NCBI GenBank assembly: GCA_019347645.1
Contig: JAHWKZ010000032.1
Coordinates: 1-12,752 of the forward strand
Direction of reading: 5' to 3'
DNA length: 12,752 bases
Origin: Gemmatimonadota bacterium
GTDB taxonomy: Bacteria > Gemmatimonadota > Gemmatimonadetes > JACCXV01 > JAHWKZ01
Below the pieces are notes generated by a model. That model searched no databases. It worked only from the letters and a program-made list of their open reading frames with translations, and was not told the DNA's origin. Below are positions 8,316 through 12,752 of this stretch, piece by piece. The translations under genes were made by a program, and so were the position numbers. Positions within the stretch are counted from its first letter, which is position 1, and the number at the start of each line of letters is the position of its first letter.

Positions 8316-9511
8316 GCGACCCACCGCGGGAAGGATCGATCGTCGAGGCCCGGGTGGAGCGGATGGCCTACGGCGGGGACGGGGTCGCCCGGCCCGACGG
8401 GCTCGTGGTCTTCGTGCCGTGGACCGCTCCCGGCGACCGGATCCGGGCCACTCTCGTCGAGCGTCGGGCCTCCTGGGCGCGGGCCCGCCTCGACGAGGTC
8501 CTCGAGGAGGGTCCGGACCGGGTCGCCCCGGGCTGCCCCGTCTTCGGCGTCTGCGGAGGGTGCCAGATCCAGCACCTCTCGCCTCCCGCTCAGCGGTCCG
8601 CCAAGGCGCGCGCCGTCGCCGACGCCTTCGAGCGGATCGCCCGCCGAGCGCTGGAGCCCGAGCCGGTGTGCGAAGCCGCGGCCGAACCGTGGCACTACCG
8701 CCAGCGGGTCGTTCTCACCTGGCGTCGGACGGCGGAGGGGCTGGCGTTGGGGTTCCACGCCGCGGAGGACCCGACGGCGGTGGTCCCGATCCACGCCTGC
8801 CCGATCTTCGCCGAAGCCGGCAACCGCGCGCTGGGTCCGCTCTGCCGCGGGCTGGCCGTGGGACTCGAGCCCGACGATCCCGGCGAAGGCCGGCTGATGA
8901 TCCGTGCCCTGCCGGGCGAAGGGGTCCAGGCCGGTGTCTTCGCCCCCGACGTCGAGGCGGCCCGCCGGCTCGCCGGACTGGCCGCGGCCCAGGCGGGGGT
9001 TCCGGTGACCTGGGGGACATGGAAATCGGAGGGAGGGCCGCTCTCCCTCGCGGCCGACGCGCCACGGCTCGAGGCCCGGTTCGACTACCGCGAGTTGAAC
9101 CTGCGAGTGGGCTTCGATAGCTTCCTTCAAGCCGATCTGGACGCCGCGGAAGCCCTCTACGACGCGGCCCTGGAGGCGCTCCACGCGGAGCCCGGAGAGA
9201 GCGTGATCGACGGCTACGCCGGCATCGGGGTGGTCGCCTGCCATCTCGCGTCGAAGGGGGTGAAGGTCACCGCGGTCGAGGCCCATCCCGGAGCGGCGTC
9301 GGATCTTCGCGCCAACGCCGCGCGGGTCCTCGCCGCTGGGAGGCCGCCGTCGAGCGCTCATAGCCGCTTGCCTCAATTCGGACGACGGTTGGTACTCCTG
9401 TGGTGCAAAGCGTCCAAGAACCTGTCCGCTCTCGCGCTGAGCCCCTTTGGGGGCCCGGCGCGCGCCTATCACGGCTTCAGGATGCCGCGCCTGCGGGCCT
9501 CCTGTTGGTAG
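8312..9511 (+). CDS. TrmA/RlmD-family RNA (uracil-5-)methyltransferase, catalytic domain truncated
   Basis: Enzymes of this family make 5-methyluridine in 23S rRNA or tRNA with SAM. An N-terminal TRAM domain (REGSIVEARVERMAYGGDGV, 6-25) is followed by iron-sulfur cluster cysteines C75, C81 and C84 (PGCPVFGVCGGCQIQHL) and a fourth at C163 (HACPIF). The methyltransferase domain begins with VGFDSFLQADLDAAEAL (267-283) and the SAM-binding VIDGYAGIGVVACHLA (298-313), then VEAHPGAASDLRANAARVL. Homology stops at about residue 343 (base 9340). The frame runs on to TAG at 9511 with unrelated, lower-quality sequence (for example WCKASKNLSALALSPFGG). The later LDPPR motif, the catalytic Cys and the final general-base Glu are absent, so this copy should be inactive. 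Codon use also changes after 9340. It overlaps accC by ATGA. The choice between RlmC, RlmD or TrmA is open. Confidence 0.85.
   Translation: MSDPPREGSIVEARVERMAYGGDGVARPDGLVVFVPWTAPGDRIRATLVERRASWARARLDEVLEEGPDRVAPGCPVFGVCGGCQIQHLSPPAQRSAKARAVADAFERIARRALEPEPVCEAAAEPWHYRQRVVLTWRRTAEGLALGFHAAEDPTAVVPIHACPIFAEAGNRALGPLCRGLAVGLEPDDPGEGRLMIRALPGEGVQAGVFAPDVEAARRLAGLAAAQAGVPVTWGTWKSEGGPLSLAADAPRLEARFDYRELNLRVGFDSFLQADLDAAEALYDAALEALHAEPGESVIDGYAGIGVVACHLASKGVKVTAVEAHPGAASDLRANAARVLAAGRPPSSAHSRLPQFGRRLVLLWCKASKNLSALALSPFGGPARAYHGFRMPRLRASCW
9340..9468. other. Compositionally distinct gap between convergent truncated genes
   Basis: After the methyltransferase homology ends and before the stop of the facing ORF, the sequence loses the strong G/C third-position bias of its surroundings (for example around 9357-9415). 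I find no tRNA, no family-like frame on either strand and no known repeat here. It is most simply a non-coding remnant of whatever was joined in at this point. Confidence 0.4.
9439..9456 (-). terminator. Terminator-like hairpin after the 113-codon ORF
   Basis: Read on the minus strand, GGGCCCC-CAAA-GGGGCTC forms a 7-bp stem (one G-U pair) with a 4-nt loop, starting 13 bases past the TGA TAG double stop (9471-9466). No U-run follows, so intrinsic termination is doubtful. The position is what a terminator of the minus-strand transcript would have. Confidence 0.3.
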
Positions 9512-9810
9512 GCGATGTATTCGGATCCCTGCCGGATGTCGCCCGTCTTGCGGCGGAGGAGGAAGTCGTCGTGCGCGTGGAAGACGAGCCCAGTTGAGAG
9601 ATGCAGGGTTCGGGAGTTCACGTGCGCGATGATCTGCTCGGTCGCCTCAACCGTGGAGTCGCGTGACTCTGGGTAGCTGATAAGCGCGGCGTTCCGCCCG
9701 ACGGGAAAAGTGATCTCCAGGTCGTGGTCGGCGAGGAACTTCTCCACGCTGGTCCCACGCTCGGCGGCGCGGGTCTCGCCGTTGACCACGATCTCGATCG
9801 GCTCCTCCAT
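9469..9810 (-). CDS. ThiS-like N-terminus joined to an unrecognised tail (113 aa)
   Basis: The first about 32 residues (EPIEIVVNGETRAAERGTSV, then a LADHDLE helix) match ThiS, the small ubiquitin-fold sulfur carrier for the thiamine thiazole ring. Its expected continuation, a conserved VAVERN-type strand and the essential C-terminal Gly-Gly, is missing. From about base 9715 the reading frame continues with ITFPVGRNAALISYPESRDS and later HLSTGLVFHAHDDFLLRRKT, which I do not recognise, and ends ARRRGILKP at tandem stops. Third-position GC falls in this tail. The likeliest reading is a thiS gene broken near 9715 and fused in frame to the end of another gene. A genuine 113-residue protein is the alternative. 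The start ATG 9810 lies 38 bases after the ThiE-family gene, with no clear Shine-Dalgarno; GTG 9819 is another option. Confidence 0.45.
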   Translation of the reverse strand: MEEPIEIVVNGETRAAERGTSVEKFLADHDLEITFPVGRNAALISYPESRDSTVEATEQIIAHVNSRTLHLSTGLVFHAHDDFLLRRKTGDIRQGSEYIAYQQEARRRGILKP

Positions 9811-9848
9811 GGGACTCACAGGTCGAATGTAACGTCCAGCGCGGTCGT

Positions 9849-10493
9849 TCACCGGGGCGGGCCCTCGAGGGCGGCCAGGTAGCGGTCCACTGCCTCCCGC
9901 GGGCTCGGCGCCTCCCAGAGGGCGCGCAGCGCGACCACGCCGTCGGCGCCCGCCCCGCGCACGTCCGCCACCCGATCGGGCTCGATCCCACCGACCGCGA
10001 AGATCGCCGGCGGCTGGCCGGGACCGGCGATCGCGTCGCGAACCGCGGTGAGCCGGCCCGGACCCGCCGGCTCCACGCCGGGATGACTCGCCGTCCGGAA
10101 GATCGCCCCGACGACCAGGTGATCGGCGCCCTCGCTCGCGGCCCTCACCGCCGCCTCGATCCCGTGGACCGAGCGCCCGATGGCCGGACCCTCGCCGACG
10201 ATCCGGCGGGCCGCCGGGTGGGGCAGCCCGCGCTCGGGGACGTGGAGCCGCTCGGCGCCGACCAGGGCGGCCACGTCTGCGCGGTCGCCGATCCACAGCT
10301 CCACACCGTAGGCCTTGGTCGCCGCACGGGCTAGCAGCGCTCGCGCGTAGAACTCGCCGGCCGGCAGCTCCTTGGCACGAAGCCACACCGCGGGCAGCCC
10401 GGCCCCGAGCAGCGCCTCGAGTCGCTCGGGAAAGTCGTCCGCCTCGAGGCGCCGGTCGTCGGTCACGGCGACGAGCCGCGGGAGCGTCCTCAT
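9849..10493 (-). CDS. thiE: Thiamine phosphate synthase / TenI family protein
   Basis: The 214-residue TIM-barrel protein belongs to the ThiE/TenI family. ThiE couples thiazole phosphate with HMP pyrophosphate; TenI isomerises the thiazole. Visible landmarks are VWLRAKELPAGEF (37-48), the phosphate-side LWIGDRADVA (67-76), RLHVPERGLP (82-91), IGRSVHGIEAA (105-115), LVVGAIFRTASHPG (126-139), IFAVGGIEPDRV (164-175) and GADGVVALRAL (182-192). The canonical ThiE strings HLGQEDL and the T-x-TK phosphate motif are not seen; the HPG-x-x-P-x-G form is closer to TenI-like members, so synthase activity is uncertain. A ThiS-like start immediately downstream supports a thiamine role. The ATG at 10493 overlaps the fmt stop as ATGA, with GGGAGG just upstream inside fmt, indicating coupled translation. 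Confidence 0.8.
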   Translation of the reverse strand: MRTLPRLVAVTDDRRLEADDFPERLEALLGAGLPAVWLRAKELPAGEFYARALLARAATKAYGVELWIGDRADVAALVGAERLHVPERGLPHPAARRIVGEGPAIGRSVHGIEAAVRAASEGADHLVVGAIFRTASHPGVEPAGPGRLTAVRDAIAGPGQPPAIFAVGGIEPDRVADVRGAGADGVVALRALWEAPSPREAVDRYLAALEGPPR

Positions 10494-11422
10494 CGGCCTC
10501 CCAACCGCTCGCCGGGGGCGACGTCGCGCCCCCTCGCCCAATCCGCGGCGTCCATCCGCCGCCCACCGGAAGGGTGGAGCTCGACCAGCGCCACCGCTCC
10601 GTCACCCGTGGCGACGACCGGCCGCGGAGCGAGCGCCGCCACGGTCCCCGGCGCCGCTCGGGTGTCCCGCTCGACGACCTCCACCCGATACACCTTGAGC
10701 CGCTCGCCGCGCCAGGTGGTCCACGCCCCCGGCCACGGATCGTACGCCCGCACCGCGCGATCGATCTCCCGGCCGGTGCGGCGCCAGTCGATCTCCGCCT
10801 CCTCGGCGGCGACCTTGGCCGCGTAGGACGCGCGGGACTCGTCCTGGGGGAGGGCCTGGAGATCACCGGACTCCAGACCATCGAGGGCCTCGACCACGAG
10901 CGAGGCCCCACGCGCGGCGAGCCGCTCGGTCAGGCTGCCCGCCGTGTCGCCGGGTCGGATCGGCTCGACCTCCTGCAGCAGGACGGGCCCGGTGTCGAGC
11001 CCGGCTTCCATCCGCATGATCGTGACCCCCGTCTCCTCGAGCCCGTCGAGGATCGCGCGCGTGACCGGCGCCGCGCCGCGATAGGCGGGAAGCATCGAGG
11101 CGTGCACGTTGATCGACCCGTACGGGGGGAGCTCCAGCACCTCGGCCGGCAGGATCGCTCCGTAGGCGGCGACCACCGAGACGTCGGGACGCAGGGTCTC
11201 GAGAGCAGCGAGGAACTCCAGGCCCCGGGGCGCGCGGGGCGCGAGGATCGGGATCTCCGCCGCCTCGGCGGCCTCGGCGACCGGCGTCGGCCGCGCCTTC
11301 CGTCCCCGCCCCTTCGGTCGCGGCGGCCGGGTCACGACCCCGACCACGTGGTGGCGGCTGTCCAGCAGGGCCTCGAGAGTGGCGAGGCCGAACGCGGGGC
11401 TTCCCCAGAAGACGACGCGCAC
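10490..11422 (-). CDS. fmt: Methionyl-tRNA formyltransferase
   Basis: Fmt formylates initiator Met-tRNA using 10-formyltetrahydrofolate. The 310 residues match E. coli Fmt (315). The Rossmann-like start VVFWGSPAFGLATLEALL (3-20) and the basic loop PPRPKGRGRKARPTP (33-47), which contacts tRNA in E. coli, are present. So are the catalytic residues: N105 and H107 in SINVHASMLPAYRGAAP, and D143 in GLDTGPVL. A C-terminal OB-type domain covers about 205-300 (IDRAVRAYDPWPGAWTTWRG). The start is GTG at 11422, the only start giving the family N-terminus; its ribosome-binding site is weak, with GGAGGG rather far upstream. def ends 44 bases before it on the same strand, the usual def-fmt partnership, since Def removes the formyl group that Fmt adds. 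Confidence 0.96.
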   Translation of the reverse strand: MRVVFWGSPAFGLATLEALLDSRHHVVGVVTRPPRPKGRGRKARPTPVAEAAEAAEIPILAPRAPRGLEFLAALETLRPDVSVVAAYGAILPAEVLELPPYGSINVHASMLPAYRGAAPVTRAILDGLEETGVTIMRMEAGLDTGPVLLQEVEPIRPGDTAGSLTERLAARGASLVVEALDGLESGDLQALPQDESRASYAAKVAAEEAEIDWRRTGREIDRAVRAYDPWPGAWTTWRGERLKVYRVEVVERDTRAAPGTVAALAPRPVVATGDGAVALVELHPSGGRRMDAADWARGRDVAPGERLGGR

Positions 11423-11466
11423 GTCAGACCCGGCGGACCCTCCGGCCGGGCGGTGCGGGGGCGACG

Positions 11467-11988
11467 TCAGGCATCGACCTCGACCCCCTGCTCGGCCATC
11501 AGCCGGCGCCACTCGCGGACCGCCATCCGGCGCTTCAGCGGACCGAGACGATCTATGAAGAGGATCCCGTCCAGGTGGTCGATCTCGTGCTGGAGCGCCC
11601 GGCCGAGGAGCCCTTCGCCGACAATCCGATGGCTCTCGCCGCGAACGTCCTGGTACTCGACCTCGACCTTCGCCGCCCGATCGATCGTCTCGACGATTCC
11701 CGGGATCGACAGGCACCCCTCCTCGCTGTCGACCCGCCCTTCCTGGGCCGCGATCCGTGGGTTCACGAGCGGAGTCACCTCGCTGCCATCGCGCGCGGTA
11801 CCGACGTCGATCACCGTCACCCGGCGTGGATCGCCGACCTGGGGGGCCGCCAGGCCGACGCCCTCGGCGTCGTACATCGTCTCGATCAGATCGGCGACGA
11901 ACCTCTCCAGCTCGGCATCGAAGCGATCCACCGGCGTCGTCTCCCGCCGCAGCACGGGATCGCCCAGGAAGCGGATCGTGCGGATCAC
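11467..11988 (-). CDS. def: Peptide deformylase
   Basis: Def hydrolyses the N-formyl group from nascent proteins at the ribosome exit. All three family motifs are intact in the 173-residue protein: GVGLAAPQVG (43-52), EGCLS (90-94, with metal-ligand Cys92) and HEIDH (134-138, two metal-ligand His and the catalytic Glu). The N-terminus IRTIRFLGDPVLRRET is typical. GTG at 11988 overlaps the yajC stop as GTGA, with GAGG seven bases upstream, so translation is probably coupled to yajC. Length and motifs suggest a type I enzyme that should be active. Placing def directly behind yajC, where secD is common in other bacteria, is unusual but not unique. Confidence 0.97.
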   Translation of the reverse strand: MIRTIRFLGDPVLRRETTPVDRFDAELERFVADLIETMYDAEGVGLAAPQVGDPRRVTVIDVGTARDGSEVTPLVNPRIAAQEGRVDSEEGCLSIPGIVETIDRAAKVEVEYQDVRGESHRIVGEGLLGRALQHEIDHLDGILFIDRLGPLKRRMAVREWRRLMAEQGVEVDA

Positions 11989-12335
11989 GACTTCGCCTCG
12001 ACCTCGTCGACGTGGGGCGAGAGGACCCGCTGCACCTTCCCGCGCTCGACGTCGATCTTGACGCCGTCGGCGATCCGGAGCGAGACCTTCTCGGCGTCGA
12101 GCGCCATGATCTTGCCGTACACCCCGCCCACGGTGACGACTTCGTCGCCCTTCTTCAGGTTCCCGACCATCTCCTTGTGCTTCTGCTGCTCCTTCTGCTG
12201 CGGGCGGATCAGGAGGAACCACAGGATGGCGATCATCGCCGCGATCGGCAGCAGCGAGGCGAGGAACCCCGTCGCGCCGCCTCCGCCCTGTCCCGGCGAT
12301 CCCATCGCCAGCGCCGTCATCATCGGTTCGATCAT
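11985..12335 (-). CDS. yajC: Preprotein translocase subunit YajC
   Basis: YajC is the small inner-membrane partner of SecDF in the Sec export machinery. The 116-residue protein has a short Gly/Met-rich lead and one transmembrane helix at about 23-43. The family signature IRPQQKEQQKHKEMVGNLKKGD follows (first 20 residues at 43-62), then a small beta-rich cytosolic domain (VVTVGGVYGKIMALDAEKV) and an acidic end. The ATG at 12335 is chosen because GGAGG lies five bases upstream and it overlaps the preceding tgt stop as ATGA. The tgt-yajC order is widely conserved (queA-tgt-yajC-secDF). Here secD and secF do not follow; def does. Confidence 0.95.
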   Translation of the reverse strand: MIEPMMTALAMGSPGQGGGGATGFLASLLPIAAMIAILWFLLIRPQQKEQQKHKEMVGNLKKGDEVVTVGGVYGKIMALDAEKVSLRIADGVKIDVERGKVQRVLSPHVDEVEAKS

Positions 12336-12443
12336 TGTGCCTCCACGGTCGAGGGTTCGAGGTATCGGTCCAGCCAGCTCGCCGACCATGCGACGAAAGC
12401 GCCCGCGCGGATCGCCTCGCGCGCCTCGCCGACCAGGTCGACG
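12332..12443 (-). pseudogene. tgt: Queuine tRNA-ribosyltransferase (Tgt), C-terminal fragment
   Basis: The last about 36 codons before yajC read as a Tgt C-terminus: a VGEAREAIRAGAFVAW helix, then SASWLDRYLEPSTVEAQ and a TGA that overlaps the yajC ATG. Tgt exchanges guanine for a queuosine precursor at tRNA position 34. The gene order, tgt immediately before yajC with a 4-base overlap, supports the call as much as the short sequence does. Upstream of about 12440 the frame turns antisense to an unrelated enzyme on the plus strand, so at least nine tenths of tgt, including its zinc site and catalytic Asp residues, is missing. The upper limit of the fragment is uncertain by about 20 bases. Confidence 0.7.
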
Positions 12444-12752
12444 AGAACACGATCGCCATCGTCGGGTCCGCCTGCAACTACGGCTACGGCACGGTCGATC
12501 CCATCCCCGAGCTGTCCGACCTCGCGCTCGAGCGAGGCGTGGGCCTCCACGTCGACGGCTGCCTCGGCGGGTTCATCCTCCCCTTCGGCCAGGAGCTCGG
12601 CCACGACATCCCGACCTTCGACTTCCGCCTCCCAGGCGTCACCACCATCTCGGCCGACACGCACAAGTACGGCTACGGCCTGAAGGGCACCTCCACCCTC
12701 CTGTTCCGTGACCAGGAGGTGCGCAACAGCCAGTACTTCTTCCGCACCGACT
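12410..12752 (+). pseudogene. PLP-dependent lyase/decarboxylase, sphingosine-1-phosphate-lyase type, internal fragment
   Basis: The frame reads LARLADQVDENTIAIVGSAC, NYGYGTVDPIPELSDLA, then LHVDGCLGGFILPF, FDFRLPGVTTISADTHKYGY and TSTLLFRDQEVRNSQYFFRTD. This matches the central cofactor region of sphingosine-1-phosphate lyases and related group II PLP decarboxylases. The Asp of HVDGCLGGF contacts the pyridine nitrogen, and the Lys of DTHKYG forms the Schiff base with PLP. Both are present. The roughly 200 residues normally before this point are absent, as the frame merges into antisense tgt sequence, and the 3' end runs off the window. Bacterial relatives act on sphingoid phosphates or amino acids; the substrate cannot be told. 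Codon use is as GC-rich as the rest. Confidence 0.8.

Noticed and set aside
9340..9468. A possible tRNA or integron attC site in the gap
   Set aside because: No T-loop GGTTCGA-type sequence or cloverleaf arms, and no inverted attC core sites, could be found on either strand.
10574..12061. Long plus-strand open frames opposite fmt and def
   Set aside because: They are antisense to fmt and def, whose catalytic motifs are intact.

Overview
The window is GC-rich and almost wholly coding, with most codons ending in G or C. The central block (about 568 to 12,410) looks like the chromosome of a Gram-negative-type (diderm) bacterium. It carries a six-domain ribosomal protein S1, a YajC preprotein-translocase subunit and an LpoA-like lipoprotein with a lipobox. 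I cannot assign a phylum from sequence alone. Compact overlapping genes of this kind would fit Gemmatimonadota-like or related candidate phyla, but that is a guess.

Layout. (1) 1-567, minus strand: the 3' end of a class I glutamine-amidotransferase (peptidase C26) gene, then the start of a circularly permuted ATP-grasp gene that runs off the window. The C26 gene is cut exactly where cmk begins. (2) 568-9340, plus strand: cmk, rpsA, an LpoA-like TPR plus periplasmic-binding lipoprotein, an acyl-CoA carboxylase carboxyltransferase, a biotin carboxylase, and a TrmA/RlmD-type 23S rRNA/tRNA uracil methyltransferase that stops in the middle of its catalytic domain. (3) About 9340-9715: a short segment of different base and codon texture that ends both the methyltransferase and a ThiS-like gene facing it. 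(4) 9715-12,440, minus strand, read right to left: the tail of tgt, then yajC, def, fmt, a ThiE/TenI-family gene and the ThiS-like start, several joined by 4-base ATGA or GTGA overlaps. (5) About 12,410-12,752, plus strand: an internal piece of a sphingosine-1-phosphate-lyase-type PLP enzyme, with no start and running off the window.

How the genes fit together. The plus-strand block pairs nucleotide and translation functions (cmk, rpsA) with a cell-envelope lipoprotein and the two catalytic subunits of a biotin-dependent acyl-CoA carboxylase. No biotin carrier protein is encoded. The minus-strand block is a translation-start, protein-maturation and export cluster (Fmt formylates initiator Met-tRNA, Def removes the formyl group, YajC belongs to the Sec accessory complex, Tgt modifies tRNA), with thiamine genes appended.

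The most notable feature is structural. At least three points (about 567, 9340-9715 and 12,410-12,440) break recognisable genes. The two ends carry gene types unrelated to the central block. This is best explained by rearrangement or, quite possibly, chimeric assembly. I found no convincing evidence for an undescribed defence or mobile system. The more biological leads are the structured leader of rpsA, the palindrome-associated promoter in front of it, and a 113-codon ORF with an unrecognised tail.
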